Origin: Coprinopsis marcescibilis
Lineage: Eukaryota; Basidiomycota; Agaricomycetes; Agaricales; Psathyrellaceae
DNA: 45,475 nt
NCBI GenBank assembly: GCA_004369085.1
Contig: ML210348.1
Span: forward strand, 8,945 to 54,419
Reading direction: 5' to 3'
Position numbers and translations under genes: made by a program. Positions 23,469 to 34,474 of this stretch are shown here, one piece after another; the first letter of the stretch is position 1; each line of letters begins with the position of its first letter. The notes below the pieces were generated by a model that saw nothing but the letters and a program-made list of their open reading frames with translations, was not told the DNA's origin and did not search any database.

Positions 23469-25086
23469 TGGCTGAGGAGGAGAGTAGGGGGGTTAACAAG
23501 GGGAAAGCGAAGATTACGCGGGGATTTTATGTCCACCTGGGTTGGCTGGGTCTGCGTGGATTGAATTCGATTTACACCCCAGGTAGAATCTTGCCCTTTT
23601 ATAGCATCTCTCAACCGTTCCCGCGTTACATGGATTCTCGTGTAACAGTCCCGAGTTTCTAGGAAAACGTCATTTTAGAGGGCGTGCCCTTCCGGATGGG
23701 AGATCGTGATGGGGAACACGGGGGTAGGATCTGATGCCGTCCCAAAGGACTCTACTATCCGTACAGATTACTTTCTTTGATTTGTGTGGCCCTGTCGCTG
23801 GTCACAGTGTACTTAGCCTTTCAAGTACAAAAGAAGTTCGAGGGATCTAGTAAATACCTTAAAAGACAGCGACCGCTTCGAGTTCTGGTTCTGCGGTCCG
23901 TTGCGCCACGGTGCGGCAATGATTGTGCTTCTCAACCGACCATGTAAGAGTACACCGAAAAGGTACTAAGGTTAAAAGTGCTGTAGTCGCAGAGTACAGG
24001 GAATTGAGAGTAATAAAACCACTGTCATATACCAATGAGGGCTACGGATTTTGAATCGCGGTTGGGAAAAGTTTCAACTTGGGTGGTCTGTGCGTTGATA
24101 CTGAATTTCAACAGATTGGACTCCGTCAGAGGCTTGGCAGAGGACCATCAGAGATCATGGTTCAACGTTCAGTGACGCTAGTTCATACTTAATACGCAAA
24201 CGGACACGCGATAATAACAGGTAACTTCTATAGAAAGGACTTAGAGGTAAACTCGACCTATAGGCGAGAACACTGATCCATTCTCCAGACGCTTTAGTAG
24301 TTCTTCGGACTTTTGCATGCTATCGACAATCTACTCTGGCCTGAGAAGTCCTGTGGCGCATTGCGTGCGTTCCTGGCGATTGCTGTACGCTAGAAGTTTA
24401 ATCTTCGACACCGAATAATTCTCTCTGACTTCTAGTCCTTAACCGGTATGCCCATTACAAGAGTTTACTGCCGTGTTCACCTACTTCTGCTGACTACAGA
24501 ACGACTCATGCGATACCTTCAACGATGTCAGAAGTTGATAGACTAACAAGGCACCGCTTACCTTCGGTGTATTCTCGGCACGATATTGCGAAGCCTCAGC
24601 AGACACCCATCACTTGAGTTTGCGCTCGCCCTTTTAACCCGTACTCTCGATATCATATTTTGGGTTGATAGACATCGTGGGCCTTGCCTGGCTGGTGAAG
24701 ACTCTCGGCCATGGCTTGGTGAGTCTGTTACCTGGTTACTTTGGCCGAACTACTGCACCAATCCGCTCCGTTTCTCAAGTCAGGTGCCGTCGACATCATT
24801 TTCTTTCTTGATATCTGTCAGGACAACGAATGGTGTTCCTCGATTGTCATCAGAACGATTAGAGAGGCAACCAACCACCGTGGATGATTCGAACAATCAT
24901 ACATCTCAGATCAAATGTGGCATTCGAAGTTTAGGAAAGGCTTCAATTTAGAAGCTATTGTCTCAAGAACCTGTAGTTCGTCGTAGTTAGTACTTTCACT
25001 CCCACATTTCTGCGTGAGGAATTTAGAAGATGCTCAAGGGTCTCCTCCTTTTCACATCCCACAACTCCCTTCACAGCACAAGAGTC
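23469..25086. other. 1.6 kb stretch without a supported gene
   Basis: Lies between the divergent starts of the desaturase and the first membrane-protein gene, so it contains both promoters. The plus-strand frame at 24586-24951 (121 codons) has no recognisable domain and extends into the duplicated block beginning near 24860. Runs of short, unrelated frames suggest non-coding DNA. Confidence 0.55.
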
Positions 25087-26530
25087 ATGAATATCACGGT
25101 AGACGACGCTGGCAATGACCCTATATCTCTGGGAAATAGGACCGTATACGATCCACCTGCGTGCTGGAAGGATAGAATTGTCTGTCGAGGCTGTGGCCAC
25201 GCGGAAAAAACCCGAGAGATTATGGGGATTGCACACAATCGTGAGTAAACCCTCGAGGGTTTTACCTATGAAAGCTATCCTCATGGCATCCTAGAAACCT
25301 GGAAGACTGCGACATTCGTTGAGTCCAACGCAGCCAAACGTTCTCTACTCTCACTGATATACGCTTAAGAATCTCGATGCTCCAGTTCTGACGGCAGAGT
25401 TTAGATTCAATGGTAAAGCCCTGGTACATAACGTCCCCCCTTGTAATTGAACTATATCTATATTTGCACAGGCACAGCCGTATACGCATATTTCATGCTC
25501 TTTCACCGCGCTCAACAGCCTACGTAAGCCCAAATAACCAAGCAAAAGCCTGCGTATCAGTTTACGTTGATTGAAGCGCCCAAGGGGAATCGAAACTGTT
25601 ATTTTACATCGACGACAGCCTTCAGAAATCCGTCGAGCTCTTGCCAACAGAGTCACCATTCACCGATCTCTGGGCGTCAGTTAATCACTACCTTCCTGCG
25701 ACATTACTCTTCTCGGCACAAGGCCTCAGCGAATCCACTCACTCCATCCGCATAGAATGGTCGCATGACGGTGGAGACACCCTTGTTACCCCTGTAGTCA
25801 TTGCTCTCGATTATATCGAGTACACGTACGTTCGAATCGACTTGAATGACATCTATAACTCATCAAATGACGTTCAAATTAGGCCGTATCTTCTCTCTAG
25901 CTCAGCACCTGCAAATCAATCCCAAGTACCCACCAAAACGATCATTGGCGCCTGCGTCGGTGGCGCAGCGTTCCTCTCGCTAATTTTAATTGCCCTCTTC
26001 TTTTGGCGATCCAAAATGCGGAAGCGTAACAATATCAAAGCTCGGGTCGACCTATCCGAAAGGGACACAGTGTCTCCTTTCACAGTTTGGGGTCGAGAAC
26101 AGTATCGGGTGGAATCGTCCAAATCAATTGGGGATATGGCCAGCTCTGTTTCCCCACCTCCGTATCACGCCGCACACGAACCATTGGTTACTTACTCGCC
26201 CGTGCAAGATGGCACTAGTTTCCAACGCTCGTCAAACGCGCATACGTCCACTCAAACTAGTCCGGCCTTGATAAAGTCGCCGGTTTCTCCATGAAATGGG
26301 TACAATAGATAACTCGGATAGTCTATAATTAGCGTTTGGGACATGCGCATTGCGCTGCTCCGTGTACTTGTAGCGATTAGAACTCTTTAACCCCTTATTG
26401 TCAGACGTCGGTGTTCGAAACTTGTGTGAATTGGGCTATCGTATCGTGGCGGTCGCGGCGGCGGCGATCCAAAGAAGATCTGCAACGGCGTCAATAGAGC
26501 ATTGACAATCATCCGTTGCCACTTCTGCGG
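24865..26530 (+). repeat. Tandem segmental duplication, copy 1
   Basis: Diverged copy of 27360-29050, offset 2528 bp. Besides the gene itself, similarity is visible upstream (ACCGTGGATGATTCGAAC versus ACTGTGGACGATAACAAC, and TCATTCGAAGC-like segments before both genes) and downstream (GCGATCCAAAGAAGATCT versus GCGATCCAAAAAGAAGATCT, then GTTGCCACTTC versus GTTGCCACTCC). Borders are approximate because they were judged by eye. Confidence 0.75.
25087..26294 (+). CDS. Single-span membrane protein, tandem copy 1
   Basis: Six exons: 25087-25240, 25295-25317, 25370-25412, 25472-25523, 25577-25825, 25883-26294; 310 residues. The start MNITVDD was chosen because the paralogue starts at the matching place; an in-frame ATG at 25030 exists but its counterpart in copy 2 runs into a stop. 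The extracellular part (about 1-190) has FRFNGTAVYAYF and YIDDSLQKSVE segments with a beta-sandwich look, like many galactose-binding-like ectodomains in mushroom fungi, but I cannot name the fold with certainty. One transmembrane helix lies at about 194-215 (IIGACVGGAAFLSL), followed by a basic stop-transfer RKR and a Ser/Thr/Pro-rich cytoplasmic tail. There is no clear signal peptide. Ligand and function are unknown. The last intron (57 nt) is stop-free and could be retained. Confidence 0.83.
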
Positions 26531-27614
26531 AAGTATGTATCGACACCATACGGCACGCCGCTTCGCGACTGCTTGAAACGCACAGAATTAGCATTTCCAT
26601 CTCAATTTTGGAGTCGACGAATAACAATCATACTACCTAACCTATCCGGGTATTTTTTGGATTCTTTCAACTTGACTTTGCGTCACCATGCATGAGGTGT
26701 GGGACAAACTCATCTCTGAATCGCGCTCCCCCCTGACGCAGACAGATTGTAGGCATTTACTTTAAGATCTGCCTCTTTCTTGTTCGTTCGAATATCCACT
26801 GAATCAGCGTGCTGCTCCGCGAATGCAATGCGACGGCGCAAAATGACATTGAAGCAGCACTCATAGTAGTCTAACTTCTACAACTGGAAGCTCTTGATAA
26901 GGAGATAATGATAATGCGTAGACCGTTAAAGCTACTCTCCCGAAAGCCCTATACAAATGTTTCTTGATAGTTCTCTTGTGAATTTATCCAAGGCATGATC
27001 AACCACGTTCTGCCGCAGTAGGCTTGCATAAAGGCGGGAAAGTAGTCTAAACAGTCTGATATGTTCAATTCCGATTGCAAAGTCCCCCTGATGTTTCTCT
27101 GCGTACTCGGCCGTGAGAAAATTAGCCGAGTTTCGGCGATGGCTATGGGCTCCTAAGTAGAAAAAGGGCTAATGGGGGCCTCCTTTTCAACGTACCCGAC
27201 CCTATCGCATTTCTCTCTGGGACCCAAGTCAGGCAGAATTACCTTGGTCATCGAGTTGCAAATATAGACCTCGGCATCACGTTCTTTCTTGATTATCTGC
27301 CACGACAATCCTCCGGTGGATACACAACTACTCAACTGTTATCAATGCCAATAGAAGGCCAACAAGCACTGTGGACGATAACAACAATCATTGTACGGCG
27401 GCTCAAAAGCGTCATTCGAAGCCTAGGAACAACCTCGATACAGAAAGTAATGTCAAGAACATCTAGGGTTTGACTCAGGACTGTCGCGTCGAGGCTGCTG
27501 CTGGCGCGTTCCCACCTTCCTGCGAGTCTATAGGAACCTAGAAGATGGTTCGAGGGCTCGTCATCTTCCCATCTCTCTCAATTTCCTTTCTTTAACACGG
27601 GAGTCACCCTCTAA
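26295..27614. other. 1.3 kb between tandem copies, no gene seen
   Basis: The first part (to about 26530) is the downstream flank of copy 1 and resembles the flank of copy 2; the last part (from about 27360) resembles the upstream flank of copy 1. The middle, about 26530-27360, is unique and carries only short frames. Confidence 0.6.
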
Positions 27615-29050
27615 ATGAATGTCACGGTCGACGACGCTGGCCTTGACCCGTTTGCTGTAGGCCAAAGAATCACATATGATCCACCTCAGCTCTGGAGGGA
27701 TAAAGTCGTCTGTCGAGATTGCGGCCTAGCTGATAAAATACCAGAGATAAGTGCAGTAGCACGCAATGGTGAGTAATGTTCATCAATAGTCATGCTCTGA
27801 AAACCAGACTTCTCGTGTCGTACTATTAGGAACCTGGAGAACCGCCTCATATGTTGAGTCCCACATTACCTACCTCGTCTCAATCGCGACTAAAATCCCC
27901 CTAAGAACGCCGATAATCCAGTCCTAAATGCAGGGTTTCAATTCAATGGTAAATCTTGACCCATAACTCGACCTTGCAATTAAAATTTATAACTTCTTCA
28001 CAGGCACAGCCGTATACCCATACTTCCTGCTCTTTCACCGCGCTCTACAGCCCAAGTAAGCCCGCATGACAAACGAAAAGCCTGTGCGTCAATTAACGGT
28101 GATTGAAGTGCCCGAGGAGAATCGAAGTTGTTTTTCTTTATCGACGACGACCTTAAGAAAACTGTCGATATCTGGCCAACAGAGTCACCATTTACCGAGC
28201 TATGGGCTTCAAACAACCATTTTCTTCCTTCAATTTCGTTATTCTCAGCACAAGGCCTCAGCGAGTCCACTCACTCCATCCGCATAGAGTGGTCACATAT
28301 CAGCCCAGACACTCTTTCTCCCCCTGTGGTCGTCGCTCTTGACTACATCGAATATACGTACGTCCGAACCTCTCCTTACTTTGCGAACGATCCACGGAGC
28401 TTTCAAATAGGGCATACCTTTTCCCCAATCCTGCGGCAAATGAATCCAAAGCAGTACCCAACAGAGTGATCATCGGCGCCTCAATCGGTGGCGCAGCACT
28501 CCTCTCGCTAACCTTAATCGCCCTTTTTTTCTGGCGATACAAGATACGGAAACGCAACAGAATCAAGGTTCAGGCTGACCTATCTGAGGCTGAGGGGCAC
28601 GGAGTGTCACCTTTCATGGCCCGGAATCAAGAACAAGTATCGGTCACGGCCGCGGGTGTTGCGGGCAGCTCTGCCCCACCTGCATACTGCGCGAACCGTG
28701 ATTCATTGATTATCCTTTCTCCAGTGCAGGATGGTGCTAGTATCGAACAATCGAATATGCACACTTCTACTCAAACTAGTCCCGTCTTGCTCAAGTCCCC
28801 GATGCCTCAGTAGAACTGTGATAGACTGTGATAGACTGGGATAGCCTGTTGTTATCGGACATGGTCTATTTCTATTTACGTGTACTTTGTGGTTTATACC
28901 CACCATTTGGACATCTTCGACTCAGGAACGCAACTCAATCTACTCATCGTAGCGGGAATCGCTCGCCATCCACGGCGATCCAAAAAGAAGATCTTCTACT
29001 TACCTGCTTCAATCGAAGCTCGGACTTGACAAGCATGTTGCCACTCCTCC
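27360..29050 (+). repeat. Tandem segmental duplication, copy 2
   Basis: Partner of 24865-26530. Exon lengths of the two genes are identical for the first five exons (154, 23, 43, 52 and 249 nt), while introns and flanks have drifted, which points to an old duplication kept under selection on the coding parts. Confidence 0.75.
27615..28813 (+). CDS. Single-span membrane protein, tandem copy 2
   Basis: Six exons: 27615-27768, 27830-27852, 27906-27948, 28004-28055, 28109-28357, 28411-28813; 307 residues. Same design as the upstream copy: MNVTVDD start, an ectodomain with FQFNGTAVYPYF and FFIDDDLKK, a transmembrane helix at about 194-215 at exactly the same residue positions, RKR stop-transfer, and a Ser/Thr-rich tail ending in a shared TSTQTSP segment. 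The upstream exons are too short to look like genes on their own; homology with copy 1 fixes them. The cytoplasmic tails differ more than the ectodomains. Function is unknown; a cell-surface sensor or adhesion role is only a guess from the topology. Confidence 0.83.
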
Positions 29051-29725
29051 AATTCCCTTCACACTCGCACGCCAGTCAGCCATTACAGCGCATATCACAA
29101 TTCTACCGTTAAATGTATTACAAAGCCAAGACGATGAGATCCCAAAAGAAAGTATGATCATCGAAAAATTCAAACGGAGGCATGTAAGTAACGACGCAAC
29201 GTCTCCAACAGCGGACAGCGGGAGAACCAAGAGTACATATCCTCAATAGACATCCAAGCACACGGACCCAGTAAATAAACTCAAAGTAGCGGGTATCGAT
29301 ATCAACATCATCAATGTCGGAACGCTTCCAATCTCCGCATCAACGTCCACTCTGGAGTCTGTATCCACCCCCACTTGTCAGGTTATCGATCCAAGTTGAA
29401 ACCAAGAGAAATGCGACTGGTTTCCCCAAAGAAACAACATGGTTCAACGAGCAGCGGATGATCCGGCAATTAGTGGCGTTTAGAATCTCATCCTACAATG
29501 AGCGGGTATTCTCCTGCTCTATTCTTCTTAACCTTCGCTCTGACGAGCGTGTGATTGCGAAACCACGCTAGAAGCGATCGAGGAAACCAGAAGGACACCC
29601 TCACCCTCCGTCCTCCATCCATCCACCACTGCTTCCGTCACGGGTCCCTCTTTTTCCATCTGCATCGGGACATCCTTCTCGTCCAGGCTCCTATGGCTCA
29701 GAGTGACCCCATGGGCGTCCACCTC
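28814..29725. other. 0.9 kb between convergent genes, no gene seen
   Basis: Holds the 3' flanks of membrane-protein copy 2 and of the minus-strand EZH2 gene. A short tandem of GTGATAGACT-like units follows the stop codon at 28816-28850. Two plus-strand frames of about 85 codons (29314-29571, 29555-29809) have no recognisable product, and the second overlaps the last EZH2 exon. Confidence 0.55.
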
Positions 29726-32531
29726 TTAGCCCTTAACAGCCCCACCATCATTTCTCGGATCCGGGACATATTCTTGCGACGAACCATAACCCCTTGGGTT
29801 CCTCTTTAGCCTTTTCTTCTTTATTTCTTGAATCTCTTGGTCCTCCGGTTTCTGTGGTTTCTGCGGTTCTGCGCCCTTCGTCTGGAAGAAGGAGGGGCCG
29901 TAGTCAAACAGGACTTCTGTTCCCTTTTTTAGGGGCTTAGCTAATAGAGAGGAACGTTAGCCACGAATCTACCCAACCAGATTAATGGGAAAAATAATAG
30001 ATGAATGGCTGAACCGACGAGTTTGAATGGATGGATAGGAAAGAAGAGAACACTCACTGGCAAAAACACCGATCCGATGCTCCCCGTTCACCAGCCGGAC
30101 TGTAGGACCGTTATCAGCAGGACAAAAGGAGGAAGCTCCTGGAGATTCGACTCACTGTTAGCTCTGCAATTCGCATTCTTGTTGTGGTTAATATATCGGC
30201 TCGCGTTGCCGACGTAAGAACTGTCAATCGACATCGTTGAATTCAGCTGGAAAAGGTATCCCCGCCCTCGATGCGACACAACGTGGCTGTATGACATAGA
30301 TCAGACTCGGCTGGCTGAGAGCACTTGATAAACTGGAACGTACTCGCGTGAGCGCGTCGTGGGCTCAAATATGAGTTCACCAGTATACTCTGGGTAAATA
30401 GAGATTGCGTAAGAGACAGCGGTCATTCGGTTGTAGGTGTGGAGACTTGACTTACCCATGATCATATCTCCTTCGTCGGCGTCTTCTAGTAAGAAGAGGC
30501 CAAGCCCCCAATCTGTCGGTGAAACCTCCGTAGCCTACATGGGGAGATAAGCAAGCATAATCGAAGGAGAAATGTTGTTCATGCCTTCCAGAGTCCTTGT
30601 TGGATATAGACATTTCGGCAGCTTGTCGGGTCATGTGAGTCTGCACAACACGGAGCGTTAGAGAAATGCTAAAATTTGGCAATCGTTGGAAGGCCTACCC
30701 CTGTACATAGAACGACGAGTGAGTCAGGATCCAACCAAACCGAGGCGAGAGATACAGAATCCAACACTGACCTTGCACAACATCCGATACATATCCGTGG
30801 ATCACATTCCAGGTGAGCTTCAAAGCACGAGCAGCGTGTTGACGAGCACTTCCTCCCCTTTCGGGTCGCGGAACAGGTACAGCCCTTGCGCTGACGTAGA
30901 CCTGCAGTTCTTAGCAACAACACCTGACATAACAAGGAATGCCTTGACTACTCACATTTCTTGTCACAGCGACAGCTGAGGGTGCAGTGTGCATCATTGT
31001 TCCAACAGGGACAGTCAGACATTGCATTACAAGGACCATCGTGTCCACAGGGTATGTTTCTGGAGTTTGGTAAGCATACGCGGAAATGACCAGGTACCTG
31101 AGCTCACGGGGTATATCGCGTAGGATCATGATCTATAAACATTTAGTTTGGTCCAGATGGAGAGTAAGTGACTCACCATTGAACCGGGGAGGTAGCGGAC
31201 GTTTTGTGGGGCGGTCTGACCTTGCGCTGTCCAATGAAATAAGGTAGTCTTTTCGACGCTTGAGCACCTAGATCTGTCATCAATATAAGATCAAATATAT
31301 CATATAACGGGCTTGCCTGATAGCATGGTTTGCGGCATATAACCGACAGATCGCAGGGCATGGCGTCTGGGGAGGTTTCGAATAGTAGTTGCAGCAGTTC
31401 GATGTCGGTAGCGTCCCAGGGGTCATTCTAGACGTGTCCATCGTCCATCAGCACCACCGTAGACAGAAGAGGCTGAAACTAACAATAGGCCTTGTCGAGA
31501 AATCGAGTAGAAAGCAATCCTCGCCGCATGGGTCTGTTGCTGCGTTGTTGAGCGCGTCGGATGCAACAGTCGGGAGTGATAACGGTATATCAGGTAGCTC
31601 GTCTGGGAACACAGCAAAAAAAGAAAGATTAGAGGCAGAATGGTGAGCGCTGAAGTTCGCCGAGGAGCTATTCGAACATACCACTGTGTGAGTCGCAGTA
31701 CCCCGTTAAACAATTGGGATTGTTGCAGAAGTATCTCGTGATGTTTCGCAGGATTTCACTAGGTGCTGCTTCGACGTGAGGTGGATTATACGGAAGCGCG
31801 CCAGACCATCCTTGGGGCATCTCGGGGTAATCCCTGGAGTTCATTCAACAACAATATGTTTCTTCGCTCAGAAAGCACGTACCTACGCTGGCTAACCCTG
31901 GTGATTCCTGGCTGCGGCTTCAAACCATCAATCTCGATGTCGTCAAGTTCTTCAGGTGATAGATGAAGCCTGGATATGGTCTCGATAGCAAGCATCTCTA
32001 CTTCAATACATGAGCATCACTACCACGCCCGAACAGAGTTTAAAACCTACAGTCGGGGTCCAGATGACGTTTCTGCCATTCAAAGTACTTGTGCTCCTCG
32101 TGATACGGCTCGAATGCAAATTTGGGATCGTCAGAGTAGGGCGAGAAAGGCATGTGGTCCGAGTCGTCCCCAACCACAATATTCCTTGATACCGGCGTAC
32201 AACTTTCGTAGCGTGGAACTGGCGCGAACTTGACGTCCATCTTCATTTTATCTGCGACCAGTTGGGTATTCGCTTGTTTGTCGAAGGTTTCCATCGAGAA
32301 CACCTCACTTCCTGAGCCCTTCTGGGTATCGGACACCTTTCTCTTGCCCTTTGGTAATGTTGGAACAGGTTCGTATTGGCACTGGAGGCCCTGTAGTGTT
32401 TTTGTCGAATACTGCCGATCCCATTCCAAAAGTTCTTCGTAGATATCCCTAACAGTAGCCCTGAGCTCGTATTCTCGCGTATCGACGCGTCCAGTGTCCA
32501 TCATTCGCCAGAGAGAATCCAAAAAAGCATC
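29726..32531 (-). CDS. EZH2-type histone H3K27 methyltransferase (PRC2 catalytic subunit), 5' end uncertain
   Basis: Catalytic subunit of Polycomb repressive complex 2. Exons: 32531-32051, 32000-31883, 31833-31682, 31602-31484, 31427-31317, 31267-31177, 31132-31108, 31059-30956, 30901-30772, 30700-30699, 30640-30585, 30534-30456, 30389-30344, 30286-30156, 30099-30058, 29940-29726. These give 633 codons in frame from the first listed exon; the first ATG inside it is at 32504, and a short upstream exon may be missing. Order: an N-terminal region, PCDLSVICRKPCYQ, a cysteine-rich CXC domain (CRCDKKC, GCTCSATRKGRKC, CSCFEAHLECDPRIC), then a SET domain with WGLGLF, EYTGEL, YINHNKNANC (cofactor/knot NH) and the terminal LFDYG. 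Two introns start with GC (31268-31316 and 30535-30584). The only in-frame path from the CXC to the SET domain that keeps C-A-R uses a 2 nt exon. It is divergent from the TDG gene. Confidence 0.88.
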
Positions 32532-32746
32532 CTAGAACCAAGATCCTCGCATAGCAATTGGGAGATGTCGTGGTTCGCGTCTGAGGTTTCAACAATGATG
32601 CTGAACTGGAGGACCAGGAAAGTTAGCAGTAAAGTGCTAAGGTCAACAAAACATAACATAAACGAAATAATTAAATAATATTTACAGTGCATTGGTTCGA
32701 TCCCCAGCCACTGCACTTCCTTTCCTCACAGTTATGGCTAGAAATC
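32532..32746. promoter_or_regulatory. Divergent promoter region shared by EZH2 and TDG genes
   Basis: About 215 bp lie between the first supported EZH2 exon and the TDG ATG. It is AT-rich around 32640-32685. A TGCTAAC followed by a CAG acceptor on the minus strand near 32605-32625 suggests that an EZH2 5' intron and a short leader exon sit here, which would make the true promoter even shorter. Confidence 0.5.
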
Positions 32747-33982
32747 ATGTCAGACCCATCTGACAACAAAGAGGTCAACTCCATTTTACAAAAACGATTA
32801 GCAGCATATGCATACTCTGGTCCACCATCCAAATCTTCCCCGGAAACCACATCTCGAAAGCGAACTCCAGCTGGTTCGTCCAGCGTGCTCAAAAGGTCTG
32901 GGTCTGGAGCTCCTAGCAGTGCCTCTGGTGGCAGCTCAAGCCGGTTGCAGGGCAAGCGCCCATACTCCAAGGATGAGGAGACCTCCAAGCCAGAGCCGTC
33001 TAATATCTCACCTTCGAAGAAAGCGAAACGGAGCTACGCAGAGCCCTCTGTATACGAGCACCTTCATGAGCTCAACGACTATCTGAAACTAGGCCTTGAT
33101 GGTACGTCCTTTGTCGCGTTTCATACCCGAACTTCAATAACAGTGTACGAATCTAGTCGTGTTCTGTGGAATAAAGTGAATCCATATATCATGATTGCCT
33201 TTGCGTTTCATGGAATAACCCAGCCCACAGTCCTGGCCAGGTTTCGGCAACGCTTGGCCACCACTTCGCTAACCCGACCAACCACTTCTGGAGCTGCCTC
33301 TTTGAATCAGGTATATCCATTCTCTGGTATCGCGTAGAGATATGTATGCATACTCACCGAATCTGAAGGTCTCATACCCACCCGCCTAAAACCCCAGGAA
33401 GACTTTACCCTCCCAGACACCTTCAACATCGGCCTAACAAACCTCGTCTCACGCCCGACAGCAGAAGCCGCCGAACTCTCCAAATCGGAGAGCGAAGAAG
33501 GTGTTCCTCACTTACTCGACAAGCTATGAAAGCACAAGCCCAAGATCGTGTGTTTTGTGGGGTTGACTATCGCTCACAGCGTCCAGGTATATTTATCGAG
33601 GACCATGAAAAGAGGTGGCGGATCTACAAGCAAAGGGGTGTCTAAAGCAAGCTTGGGCTTGCTTCCGTTCAAGCTCGTACACACAGGTCAGTATCACCTT
33701 AAACTTCATGTCCACGTTCGCTCAGATACAAATTGCATCTACCATATTAGATGGTTCCGACACATTGCTCTACGCGGTATCAAGCACGTCAGGAAGAGTA
33801 GTCAAATACCAGGTGAGTACTAGGCTCCCCGTCCAATTGCCCTTCGTTAATAGTAAGACGCCTGTCAACTCCAGAAAAGTGACAAAATCAACCAGTTCAG
33901 AACACTGAACGATCTACTCTCCCAAATTCGCGAGTCCAAACACGACTCCTCCAATCTCATCCCTATCCTCAAGCCTAAATAA
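32747..33982 (+). pseudogene. Thymine/uracil mismatch DNA glycosylase (TDG/Mug family) with in-frame stop
   Basis: Six exons: 32747-33101, 33157-33175, 33231-33310, 33369-33686, 33751-33812, 33875-33982; 313 codons plus stop if read through. TDG enzymes excise T or U from G mismatches and, in animals, oxidised 5-methylcytosine. The N-terminus is a basic Ser/Pro-rich tail. The catalytic motif GINPG (N125) is followed by ATLGHHFANPTNHFW, GLTNLVSRP, and, later, LLPFKLVHT and SSTSGRV, the DNA-insertion loop. Codon 205 (33527-33529) is TGA in a place where relatives carry an ordinary residue; everything after it is still in frame with good splice sites and family sequence. It is therefore a very recent null allele, a sequencing error, or a read-through or truncated product of 204 residues lacking the insertion loop. 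I label it pseudogene for the stop alone. Confidence 0.8.
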
Positions 33983-34474
33983 CTTCGCAAACTGAATATA
34001 GCAGAGGCGAGGCTTCCGATGGAATATCTGGGACTCATCGCAATGTCGTCCCCGGCCCTTCCTTGACATCATCCCTAAAGGAACTGAGCTGGTCCAAACC
34101 CTCAGAAACCTCCTCTCCCAGGATTCTTGCTTATATATCATTTTGTCCATACCACCTTCTTGCATTCACACATGCGCCGCTCAATATCAACGCACATAAC
34201 CAATCGATTCATCGCACTCGTCACCTAGGGACGATACGAATAGAGAAAGAAATCATCGAAAGAGTATTCATAAACAGTATTTGTCGTAAGAAATAATTTC
34301 ATCAAAAGAAACGAGAAATTCAGAACAGGTACTTTTCACGCTCTACCCGGCACAGATCCCTAAAAATCGCCCGCCCTCTAAGTATTCGACAAGGTGATTG
34401 GGAGATTGTTAAGAAAAATCCACATCAGGACAGCGCAGATAACCGCTTCCAATCCATCCTGTTATCTAGACCTC
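33983..34474. other. Intergenic between convergent TDG and SEC31 genes
   Basis: 492 bp between two stop codons on opposite strands, hence 3' UTRs and terminators of both. The plus-strand frame at 34063-34296 starts within it but has no recognisable product. No repeat or RNA gene seen. Confidence 0.5.

Noticed and set aside
24586..24951. 121-codon plus-strand frame before the tandem duplication
   Set aside because: It runs into the duplicated upstream flank, whose copy at 27.4 kb has no matching open frame, so coding is unlikely.
32680..32715. tRNA-like T-arm (GGTTCGATCCCC followed by CCACTGCA) on the plus strand
   Set aside because: No matching 5' acceptor strand (TGCAGTGG) or D/anticodon arms upstream, and the T stem does not pair properly; it is probably chance sequence in the TDG leader.
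33485..33548. An intron that would remove the TGA in the TDG gene
   Set aside because: Available GT/AG pairs are under 45 nt and leave the wrong phase, so the stop stays in frame in every model I could build.
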